Part shown: positions 1 to 4,903 of the stretch, piece after piece | Layout of the letters: each line of letters begins with the position of its first letter | Position numbering within the stretch: the stretch's first letter is position 1 | Assembly: GCA_025351675.1 (NCBI GenBank) | Contig: JANXVK010000428.1 | Span: forward strand, 1 to 7,772 | DNA from: Rhizobacter sp. | GTDB lineage: Bacteria; Pseudomonadota; Gammaproteobacteria; Burkholderiales; Burkholderiaceae_C | Reading direction: 5' to 3' | Length of the DNA: 7,772 nt | Notes under the pieces: model-generated | Databases searched by the model: none | Told to the model about the DNA's origin: nothing | The model's input: the letters and a program-made list of their open reading frames with translations, nothing else | Made by a program: the position numbers and the translations under genes

Positions 1-300
1 GGCAACGCCTGCCCGTCGATGCACGTCGCGATCGCGATGTTCACGGTGATCTGGATCGAGCATCTGCTGCGCGGCGCGCGCGCGCCGCTCGGGCTGCGCG
101 CGGCCAATGTCGCATGGTTCCTCGCGATCAGCTGGTCGACGCTGGCGATCAAGCAGCATGTGGTGATCGACGTGCTGGCCGGCGGCTTGCTGGGCCTCGC
201 CTTCGCGGTCCCGTCGCTGCGCTGGTGCCCCCGGGCGGCGGCGCCCTCGCCGATCGGCGCAGACATCATCAAACGCATGTCGACGGATGCCGCACCATGA
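1..300 (+). CDS. PAP2-family membrane phosphatase, C-terminal fragment (5' end outside window)
   Basis: Open from the first base in frame 1 to a TGA at 298-300, giving the last 99 residues. Two of the three PAP2 phosphatase motifs are visible: a PSMH motif near fragment residues 5-8 (His8) and the third motif KQHVVIDVLAG at 51-61, where His53 and Asp57 match the catalytic His and supporting Asp. The KQH form of motif 3 recalls the Aur1/Ipt1-like PAP2 subgroup more than classical phosphatidate phosphatase. Hydrophobic stretches around residues 9-18, 36-50 and 56-71 fit membrane helices with the active site at the membrane face. Family members remove phosphate from lipid or isoprenoid phosphates, or transfer phospho-head groups; the substrate here cannot be told. 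The stop codon overlaps the ATG of a 20-codon frame that leads to the acyl carrier protein, so co-transcription is likely. The first motif lies before the window. Confidence 0.85.
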   Translation, partial: GNACPSMHVAIAMFTVIWIEHLLRGARAPLGLRAANVAWFLAISWSTLAIKQHVVIDVLAGGLLGLAFAVPSLRWCPRAAAPSPIGADIIKRMSTDAAP

Positions 301-359
301 GCCCGCCGGGCCGCCCCAAGGGCGATCCCGCAGTGCGCAGCACGAAGCTATTCCAATGA
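297..359 (+). repeat. Repeat-like linker with a 20-codon frame between PAP2 and ACP genes
   Basis: The gap between the PAP2 stop and the acyl carrier protein start can be read as a 20-codon frame. Its ATG overlaps the PAP2 stop (ATGA at 297-300) and its TGA overlaps the ACP start (ATGA at 356-359). The peptide starts MSPPGRPKGDP and continues AVRSTKLFQ. From memory, close variants of this DNA (CCGGGCCGCCCCAAG, then a CGCAGTGCGCAGCACGAAG stretch) recur just upstream of start codons of unrelated genes in Burkholderiales, and appear as odd N-terminal extensions in mis-annotated proteins. That suggests a dispersed intergenic element carrying a weak Shine-Dalgarno-like GAAG (344-347), not a true peptide gene. 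The repeat identity is recollection and was not searched. Confidence 0.35.
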
Positions 360-595
360 GCTCGCTCAAAGAACTGCAGGAGCTGATTTACGCGAAGTTT
401 GGCATCGACCCGGCCGAGCTCGCGCCCGACGCGTCGCTGCGCGAAAAGGGCTTCGACTCGCTCGCACTGGTCGAGTTTCTGTTCGCGATCAAGGATCATT
501 TCAGCATCTCGATGCGCGACGAAGACTCGAACATCGACACGCTCGCGCAGCTCGCCGTCGCGGTCGACAAGCTGCGGGCCAAGCAGGCGGCGTGA
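356..595 (+). CDS. Acyl carrier protein (discrete, type II)
   Basis: A 79-residue acidic protein with the phosphopantetheine site GFDSLALVEF; Ser35 in the DSL motif is the expected attachment residue. Length and helical pattern match a free-standing carrier protein that tethers growing acyl chains in the cytoplasm as a 4'-phosphopantetheine thioester. An ATG at 287 in the same frame would add 23 residues read through the repeat-like linker. I reject that start because the added segment does not resemble carrier-protein sequence and because ATG 356 follows a weak GAAG box with 8 bases of spacing. The TGA at 593-595 overlaps the GTG start of the ketosynthase gene (GTGA), a classic translational coupling. 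The protein looks specialised for a secondary lipid or polyketide-like pathway and is probably not the housekeeping AcpP, given its PAP2 and ketosynthase neighbours. Its direct ketosynthase partner is broken, so its present role is uncertain. Confidence 0.9.
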   Translation: MSSLKELQELIYAKFGIDPAELAPDASLREKGFDSLALVEFLFAIKDHFSISMRDEDSNIDTLAQLAVAVDKLRAKQAA

Positions 596-1346
596 CAGCG
601 TCGGTCGCCGTCACCGGCCTCGGTGTCGTCGCGCCACACGGCAACGGTCCGCAGGCGATGTTCGCGGCGTTGCTGCGCGGCGAATCTGCCCTGCAGCCGG
701 TCTTTCCGAGCGGCCCACACCTGCCGCGGCGGCCAGCGTCGGGGGGTTCGACCCGGCGCGCTGGTTCACCAAACTGCAGCTCGCCGGCGTTGACCGTGTC
801 AGCCCGCTCGCCGCCGCTGGCGTCGACTTGGCAATGCGCGCCGCTGGCGCGCTGGACGAGCGCGAGCGCGAGCGCATCGGCGTCTACGTCGGTTGCGGCA
901 TGGGCGGCGCCACCGCGCTCGAAACAGCGTAGCGCGTCGGCGGCCGGGTGCCGCCGCTGACGATCCCCGCGTTCATGCCGAACGCGCCGGTCGGGCACGT
1001 CGCGATGCGGCACGGCGTACTCGGGCCGGTGCTGACCTGCTCGGTCGCGTGCGCTTCGTCGGCGGTCGCGATCGCCGAGGCGGCCGCGGCGATCCGACGC
1101 GGCGACCTCGACCTGGCAATCGCCGGCGGCAGCGAGGCGCTGATCGTCCCCGGTGTGGTGCTCGCCTGGCAGGCGCTGCAGCGCGGCGAGTTGCCACCGA
1201 ACATCAACGGCGGCGAGGTCGCCCCGGTCTGCGCGATGAACCTGGTCCTCGAACCAGGCACGGTGGCGCCGGCGCTGCGCGCGGCGATCAGCAGCTCCTT
1301 CGCGCTCGGCGGAACCAACGCGGTGCTGCTGTTCACGCGCGATTGA
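592..1346 (+). pseudogene. Beta-ketoacyl-ACP synthase (FabF-like), disrupted
   Basis: Remnant of a condensing enzyme that would extend acyl chains on the adjacent carrier protein. It starts at GTG 592 with a typical FabF-like N terminus (VAVTGLGVVAPHG) in frame 1. Near 706-710 the homology passes to frame 3: VFP is followed by ERPTPAAAA and FDPARWFTKLQLAG. This is explained by loss of one base around TTCCGAG. Frame 3 meets a TAG at 930-932 after GMGGATALETA, then resumes with RVPPLTIPAFMPN and the active-site segment VACASSA (Cys codon 1050-1052). After GVVLAWQALQ (about 1180) it jumps straight to C-terminal sequence (RGELPPNIN, then SSFALGGTNAVL). The middle C-terminal part, which carries the HGTxT and KxxxGHxxGA histidine motifs in this family, is absent, and there is no histidine downstream of the junction. 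About 250 codons remain against roughly 400 in the family. Three independent lesions make sequencing error an unlikely full explanation. Confidence 0.88.
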
Positions 1347-1449
1347 GCGCGTCTTCGAACTCGGCATGCAGCCGAATCCCGCACTCCGCCCGCGTATGCT
1401 TGCCGCTGACCCCGCCCACCTCACTCCTCCTTTGACGAGCACGCTGCCG

Positions 1450-2478
1450 ATGACGACCTCCATTCAAGCCACCCTGATCCCCGGCGACGGCATCGGCCCC
1501 GAGATCGTCGACGCGACGCTCGCCGCACTCGACGCCCTGAAGGCCCCGTTCGTCTGGGATCGCCAGATCGCCGGCCTCGGCGGCGTGCGGGCCAGCGGCG
1601 ACCCGCTGCCGAAGGCCACGCTCGACAGCATCCACCGCACGCGCCTTGCGTTGAAAGGCCCGTTGGAGACGCCGTCGGGCGGCGGCTACCGCTCGTCGAA
1701 CGTGCGGCTGCGCGAGGAGTTCAAGCTCTACGCCAACCTGCGGCCCGCGCTCACGGTGATTCCCGGCGGGCGCTACGACAAGATCGACTTGGTGGTGGTG
1801 CGCGAGAACCTCGAAGGTCTGTACATCGGCCACGAACACTACGTGCAGATCGACGACGACCCGCATGCGGTCGCGATGGCGACCGGCATCAACACCCGCG
1901 CCGGCAGCCGCCGGCTGCTCGAATACGCGTTCGCGACCGCGGTCGCAACCGGCCGCAGACGCGTCACCATCGTCCACAAGGCCAACATCATGAAGGCGCT
2001 GACCGGCATCTTCCTGGAGACCGGCCTGGAGCTGTACGAGCGCGAGTACAAGGGCCAATTCGAGCTCGACACCGTGATCATCGATGCCTGCGCGATGAAG
2101 CTGGTGCTGAACCCGTGGCAGTTCGACATGCTGGTCACGACCAACCTGTTCGGCGACATCCTCTCCGACTTGGTCGCCGGCCTGGTCGGCGGCCTCGGCA
2201 TGGCGCCGGGCGCGAACATCGGCGCCGACGCCGCGATCTTCGAGGCCGTGCACGGCTCGGCGCCCGACATCGCCGGCAAGGGCATCGCGAACCCGACCGC
2301 GCTGCTGCTGGCCGCGGCACTGATGCTCGACCACGTCAAGCTGCCCGAGCTCGCCACTCGCCTGCGCAAGGCGATCGACGCGACGCTCAACATCGACAAG
2401 GTGCGCACCGGTGACCTCGGCGGCACGGCCAGCACGGCCGAGTTCACGAAGGCACTGGTGAGCCGCATCTGCGCTTGA
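1450..2478 (+). CDS. Isocitrate dehydrogenase, NAD-dependent type
   Basis: A 342-residue member of the isocitrate/isopropylmalate dehydrogenase family, expected to oxidise and decarboxylate isocitrate to 2-oxoglutarate in the TCA cycle. The N terminus has ATLIPGDGIGPEI. The isocitrate-binding segment RSSNVRLR (81-88) followed by NLRP (95-98 region) has the Ser-x-Asn arrangement of isocitrate dehydrogenases, which isopropylmalate enzymes lack. Arg88, Arg98, Arg118, Tyr125, Lys177, Asp212, Asp236 and Asp240 fall at the family's substrate and metal positions. The family signature runs from Asn232 (NLFGDILSD) to about Pro253. HGSAPDIAGKGIANP (268-282) is the NAD-type cofactor loop, unlike the NADP loop of E. 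coli Icd. The length matches compact homodimeric or octameric NAD enzymes. ATG 1450 is chosen because homology begins there; in-frame ATGs at 1366 and 1396 would add unrelated residues, and no strong Shine-Dalgarno is visible. The 103-base gap upstream probably holds the promoter. Confidence 0.9.
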   Translation: MTTSIQATLIPGDGIGPEIVDATLAALDALKAPFVWDRQIAGLGGVRASGDPLPKATLDSIHRTRLALKGPLETPSGGGYRSSNVRLREEFKLYANLRPALTVIPGGRYDKIDLVVVRENLEGLYIGHEHYVQIDDDPHAVAMATGINTRAGSRRLLEYAFATAVATGRRRVTIVHKANIMKALTGIFLETGLELYEREYKGQFELDTVIIDACAMKLVLNPWQFDMLVTTNLFGDILSDLVAGLVGGLGMAPGANIGADAAIFEAVHGSAPDIAGKGIANPTALLLAAALMLDHVKLPELATRLRKAIDATLNIDKVRTGDLGGTASTAEFTKALVSRICA

Positions 2479-2491
2479 CTCCGCAGTGACG

Positions 2492-3016
2492 ATGATGTCG
2501 GGTCTGCTCAGAAACCTGCTGACGCTCGTGCTCGCATGGCTGCGACCCGCAGGGGCAGACCCCTGGTCGCGCCGCCTTTGTCACTTTCGCATCTCGCCGC
2601 TGGACTGCGGTACGCGCGTGCTCAAGAGCGACAAGTACCTGCAGCTGGCCGAGGCGGCGCAGCTCGACTTCCTCGTCGGCGCCAATCTCTTCGGCAAGCT
2701 GCTGCGTGAGCGCATCGGCTTCGTCAACGCGTCGCAGCTCGTCAAGTTCGTGCGGCCGATCGGGATGTTCAGCCGCGTGCGCGTCGAGACGGCAATCGTC
2801 TTCGCCGACGAAAAGTTCGCGTACCTCGCCCACGCGCTGTTCGTCGCCGACCAGCCGTGCGGCGAGGTGCTGGTGAAGATGAAGTTCAAGCGCGGCCCGG
2901 TCACGGTTCGCCCGCGCGAGTTGCTGGGTGAGAGCGTTCGTCTCAAACCGGTTCAGCTGCAGGCTTGGGACAGCGCGCTCGCAGCGATGTCGCCGGCCGC
3001 GCGCGAACCTGCGTGA
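2492..3016 (+). CDS. Thioesterase-like hotdog-fold protein (4HBT_2/THEM6-like)
   Basis: A 174-residue protein that resembles the 4HBT_2/THEM6-like thioesterase group. Recognisable parts are FRISPLDCG (33-40), KSDKYLQLAEAAQLDF (45-60), the central strand SQLVKFVRPI (81-90) and the C-terminal strands YLAHALFV and EVLVKMKFKRG. Hotdog enzymes hydrolyse acyl-CoA or acyl-ACP thioesters in the cytoplasm. The N terminus (LLRNLLTLVLAWLR) is hydrophobic and could associate with membrane, as in THEM6-like proteins. The usual active-site stretch near helix 1 (Asp, then H-x-N-N before Tyr-Leu) is replaced here by V-L-K-S-D before Tyr49-Leu50, so catalytic activity is not assured. It begins 13 bases after the isocitrate dehydrogenase stop, so the two are probably co-transcribed. 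Start candidates are GTG 2486, ATG 2492 and ATG 2495; none has a clear Shine-Dalgarno, and ATG 2492 is a compromise. It ends 17 bases before a convergent gene. Confidence 0.7.
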   Translation: MMSGLLRNLLTLVLAWLRPAGADPWSRRLCHFRISPLDCGTRVLKSDKYLQLAEAAQLDFLVGANLFGKLLRERIGFVNASQLVKFVRPIGMFSRVRVETAIVFADEKFAYLAHALFVADQPCGEVLVKMKFKRGPVTVRPRELLGESVRLKPVQLQAWDSALAAMSPAAREPA

Positions 3017-3033
3017 TCTCGCCCGCGGCGGCG

Positions 3034-3294
3034 TCAGCCCAGCGCGACGGCGCCGAGCTGGCGCACAACCTCCAGCATCTGCGCGTTCATGTCGACCTCG
3101 ACGCCACGCACCGGCGTCGGGCCCATGAAGAAGGTCTCGCGGCCACGCTGTGCGACGATGCGATAGCCGTCTGCGCCCTGCGAACGCGCGTAGATCACGG
3201 TCTCGCAGCTGTCGGAGATCAGCGCCTTGTTGCCGGTCGTCGATTGCGCTTCATAGTAGTTGCTGCCTCGTGGCGCCTCGGTCAGTATCCACAT
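3034..3294 (-). CDS. Small conserved-looking protein of unknown function (86 aa)
   Basis: I do not recognise this protein. It begins MWILTEAPRGSNYYEAQ and has no signal peptide, membrane span or cysteine-metal motif (one Cys at residue 30). Alternating hydrophobic segments (ALISDSCETVIYA, GYRIVAQ, ETFFMG, QMLEVVRQLGAVAL) suggest a small beta-rich fold ending in a helix. Coding status rests on a good Shine-Dalgarno, AGAGGA (plus-strand 3301-3306), six bases before the ATG at 3292-3294, on a sensible globular composition, and on a tidy fit between neighbours. The same frame stays open upstream to 3936 across the rhomboid gene, but that stretch is a low-complexity Arg/Gln/Glu-rich shadow, so I start at the RBS-supported ATG. 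The gene converges with the thioesterase-like gene (17-base gap) and diverges from the rhomboid gene with a 42-base gap that must hold any divergent promoters. Confidence 0.7.
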   Translation of the reverse strand: MWILTEAPRGSNYYEAQSTTGNKALISDSCETVIYARSQGADGYRIVAQRGRETFFMGPTPVRGVEVDMNAQMLEVVRQLGAVALG

Positions 3295-3300
3295 GCCTTT

Positions 3301-3306
3301 TCCTCT
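3301..3306 (-). promoter_or_regulatory. Ribosome binding site for the 86-aa minus-strand gene
   Basis: Reads AGAGGA on the minus strand, six bases upstream of the ATG at 3292-3294. It is one of the clearest Shine-Dalgarno sequences in the window and decides the start of the small gene against the much longer open frame that continues upstream. Confidence 0.65.
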
Positions 3307-3336
3307 GTGCGCCCGTGAGCTGAAGCGACTAATGTA

Positions 3337-3960
3337 ATGAACGAACTGCAAGCCCTGCTCAACGACACACCCGGCGCGGCGCTGATTCTGGCGGTCATGG
3401 TCGCGGCCAGTCTGTTCGGGCTGTTCAGGGCGCCGGGGATGGTCGAGCGCAACCTGTTCCGACCGCATTGGCTGGTGCCGCGCAACCAGTGGCACACGCT
3501 GGTCACGAGCGGCTTTCTGCATGCGGACATGATGCATTTGCTGTTCAACGCGTTCACGTTCTGGGCCTTCGGCTTCGGGCTCGAGCGCACCATCGGCACG
3601 CCGGCGTTCCTGGCGCTGTATTTCTTCGGGCTGCTGGTCAGCGACGCCGGCACCTGGCTCAAGCACCGGCACGAGTCGGAGTACCGCAGCCTCGGCGCCT
3701 CGGGCGCGATCCTGGCGGTGCTGTTCGCATCGATCGTGTACCACCCGTCGAGCTCGATCTTCATCCTGCCGATTCCGGTGCCGATCCCGGCGCCGATCTT
3801 CGCGCTGTGCTACCTGGCTTACAGCTGGTGGGCGGCGCGCCAGGCGCGCGGACGGGTGAACCACGATGCCCACATCGCGGGGGCGATCGCCGGGGTCGCG
3901 TTCGTCGCGGTCACCGACTGGCCGGCGCTGATGCAAGCACTGCGAAGCTTCTTCGGCTGA
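3337..3960 (+). CDS. Rhomboid-family intramembrane serine protease
   Basis: A 207-residue polytopic inner-membrane protein with the full rhomboid signature. The HxxxHLxxN-type motif is HADMMHLLFN (His62, His67, Asn71). The catalytic serine is Ser122 in GASGA (120-124), and the catalytic histidine is His179 in NHDAHIAGA. Hydrophobic segments at about 13-30, 54-74, 89-103, 120-135, 152-165 and 178-193 fit the six-helix bacterial core. A proline-rich PIPVPIPAPI loop follows the serine helix, as I recall for many proteobacterial rhomboids. Rhomboids cleave membrane-anchored substrates within the bilayer; no substrate is suggested by the neighbours. ATG 3337 is chosen because the first membrane segment follows directly; the Shine-Dalgarno is weak (GAAG around 3322-3325). 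It is divergent from the 86-aa gene and converges with the IclR gene, separated by 30 bases without a clear terminator hairpin. Confidence 0.93.
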   Translation: MNELQALLNDTPGAALILAVMVAASLFGLFRAPGMVERNLFRPHWLVPRNQWHTLVTSGFLHADMMHLLFNAFTFWAFGFGLERTIGTPAFLALYFFGLLVSDAGTWLKHRHESEYRSLGASGAILAVLFASIVYHPSSSIFILPIPVPIPAPIFALCYLAYSWWAARQARGRVNHDAHIAGAIAGVAFVAVTDWPALMQALRSFFG

Positions 3961-3990
3961 GGCGACCCGAGCGGTCGACGCGGGCGCGCA

Positions 3991-4779
3991 TCAGAGCAGC
4001 GAACGCATGCGCGCCGCCGCCGCTCGCAAGGCCGGCAACTGCGCGACGGCATCGGCCAGCGCCATGCGCGCCACCGGCGCGTGCACCGCGATCGCCGCAC
4101 GGCTGACGCCATCGGCGCCCTGCACCGGCACCGCGACCGCGATCAACCCGGCGATGAACTCCTCGCGGTCGCAGGCGTAGCCCTGATCGGCGATCCGGTC
4201 ACATTCGGCGCGAAGACCCTTCGCCGAGACGATGGTGTTGCGCGTCATCTTCGGCAATGGCAGCTGTGCGATCAACGCGTCGCGCGCGGCCTGCGGCATC
4301 TGCGCGAGAAACAGCTTGCCGCTCGCGGTGCAGTGCAGCGGCACGTGCGCGCCGACATCGAGCGTGAGCCGCAGCGGCCATTGCGCTTCGACGCGGTCGA
4401 GGTAGAGCACCCGGGCGCCGTCGAGCGTCGTGAAGTTGCAGGTCTCGCCCACCTTCGCGACGAGCTCGGCCAGCACCTCGTGGCGCAGGCCGCGCACGCT
4501 GCCGTGGTTCAGCGTGTCGAACGCAAGCTGGCGCAGCGCCGGGCCGACGATGAACGAGCGCTCGTCGACATCGCGCGCCAGAAAGCCGCTCGCCAGCAGT
4601 TGCGTGCAGATGCGGTGCGCCGTGCCTTTGGGCAGCGCCAGCTGCATCGCCAGATCGGCGAGCGAGAGCGCCCGGCCCGCGTTCGCGAGCAGCGACAGCA
4701 GCCGCAAGCTGCGCTCGGCCGAGCCCGACGGGCCGTCCGCCTCAGGCGCGATCGCCGCCGCGACTTTCGATAGGGTCAT
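3991..4779 (-). CDS. IclR-family transcriptional regulator
   Basis: A 262-residue regulator with the standard IclR layout. An N-terminal winged helix-turn-helix (about residues 20-80) contains SAERSLRLLSLL, LSLADLAMQLALPKGTAHRI and LLASGFLARD. A C-terminal GAF-like effector domain follows, with the family marker CTASGKLFLA and the signature region GLIAVAVPVQG followed by RAAIAVHAP. These proteins bind a small carbon compound and repress or activate neighbouring catabolic genes, often binding a divergent promoter. Here it is divergent from a GMC dehydrogenase and an MHS transporter, its most probable targets along with itself. The start is ATG at 4777-4779; an upstream GTG at 4827 would add 16 aromatic-rich residues read from the palindromic promoter region and is less likely. 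No Shine-Dalgarno is visible before ATG 4779. The ligand cannot be read from sequence. Confidence 0.92.
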   Translation of the reverse strand: MTLSKVAAAIAPEADGPSGSAERSLRLLSLLANAGRALSLADLAMQLALPKGTAHRICTQLLASGFLARDVDERSFIVGPALRQLAFDTLNHGSVRGLRHEVLAELVAKVGETCNFTTLDGARVLYLDRVEAQWPLRLTLDVGAHVPLHCTASGKLFLAQMPQAARDALIAQLPLPKMTRNTIVSAKGLRAECDRIADQGYACDREEFIAGLIAVAVPVQGADGVSRAAIAVHAPVARMALADAVAQLPALRAAAARMRSLL

Positions 4780-4799
4780 TCGGGTAAACCATTGAAAAT

Positions 4800-4814
4800 G
4801 GAACGTTGTGTTCC
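4800..4814. promoter_or_regulatory. Candidate IclR-type operator GGAAC-N5-GTTCC
   Basis: A perfect 15-base inverted repeat, GGAACGTTGTGTTCC, whose size and layout fit an IclR-family operator. It overlaps the -35 hexamer of the proposed GMC promoter and directly abuts a further GGAA half-site (4815-4818, making TTCCGGAA at 4811-4818). Its position 21 bases upstream of the regulator start would also allow autoregulation. The assignment is inferred from position and symmetry only. Confidence 0.45.
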
Positions 4815-4834
4815 GGAAAGCAAACACCTACGAT
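4806..4834 (+). promoter_or_regulatory. Candidate sigma70-type promoter for the GMC gene
   Basis: TTGTGT (4806-4811) and TACGAT (4829-4834) are separated by 17 bases and match 3 of 6 and 4 of 6 consensus positions. Transcription would start near 4841, leaving a leader of about 60 bases that contains the 7-bp stem at 4845-4863. The weak match fits a promoter that needs activation or is tightly regulated. Other AT-poor options cannot be excluded. Confidence 0.3.
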
Positions 4835-4844
4835 TCGGCGCACC

Positions 4845-4863
4845 CGATCCGGCAAACGGATCG
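4845..4863. repeat. Perfect 7-5-7 inverted repeat in the GMC leader
   Basis: CGATCCG and CGGATCG flank a GCAAA loop, giving a perfect seven-base-pair stem. It could be a DNA operator or, if the proposed promoter is right, a hairpin at the very 5' end of the GMC mRNA. No T-run follows, so it is not a terminator. Confidence 0.4.
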
Positions 4864-4879
4864 CATTGTTCCACTCCGC

Positions 4880-4903
4880 GCAAGCGCTTGCCCATTTCAA
4901 ATG
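4880..4903 (+). promoter_or_regulatory. Tandem palindromes over the GMC translation start
   Basis: The 12-base palindrome GCAAGCGCTTGC (4880-4891) is followed after one base by CATTT-C-AAATG (4893-4903), which includes the ATG. The first lies where a Shine-Dalgarno would be, and none is present. The CAAGCGCTTG core resembles LacI-family operator half-sites around a central CG. The second palindrome matches CCATT-N3-AATGG at 4789-4801 at 10 of 13 positions when aligned from the CC. Confidence 0.4.

Larger units (their letters stand above)
4780..4900. promoter_or_regulatory. Divergent promoter/operator region between iclR-type and GMC genes
   Basis: This 121-base spacer separates the two start codons. 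I see five perfect short inverted repeats in or at its edges: CCATT-N3-AATGG (4789-4801), GGAAC-N5-GTTCC (4800-4814), CGATCCG-N5-CGGATCG (4845-4863), GCAAGCGCTTGC (4880-4891) and CATTT-N1-AAATG (4893-4903, running into the GMC start). IclR-type proteins bind imperfect palindromes of about 15 bases in such spacers, so one or more of these are plausible operators. Which one, if any, is functional cannot be decided from one sequence. Confidence 0.6.

Noticed and set aside
702..712. Possible programmed frameshift in the ketosynthase
   Set aside because: There is no slippery heptamer or downstream structure I can see, and the gene also has a stop codon and a large internal loss, so decay explains it better.
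1361..1375. TCGGC-ATGCA-GCCGA hairpin after the ketosynthase stop, as a terminator
   Set aside because: The stem is only five base pairs and no T-run follows; too weak to call.
501..1463. 320-codon minus-strand open frame over the ketosynthase remnant
   Set aside because: Arg-rich shadow sequence without a recognisable domain; the opposite strand carries clear ketosynthase homology.
1333..2334. 333-codon minus-strand open frame over the isocitrate dehydrogenase gene
   Set aside because: Composition is typical of antisense GC-rich frames (many Val/Gln/His/Arg) and it lies fully opposite a well-supported enzyme.
3332..3339. ATGTAATG just before the rhomboid start, as a start-stop regulatory element
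   Set aside because: Such a minimal element is easily formed by chance, and nothing else supports regulation there.
3775..3804. Proline-rich PIPVPIPAPI loop in the rhomboid as an unusual insertion
   Set aside because: Similar proline-rich loops after the catalytic serine helix are, as I recall, common in proteobacterial rhomboids, so it is not notable.
3295..3936. Upstream extension of the small minus-strand gene to about 300 residues
   Set aside because: The added part is Arg/Gln/Glu-rich and lies antisense to the rhomboid gene. A good Shine-Dalgarno supports the short start instead.
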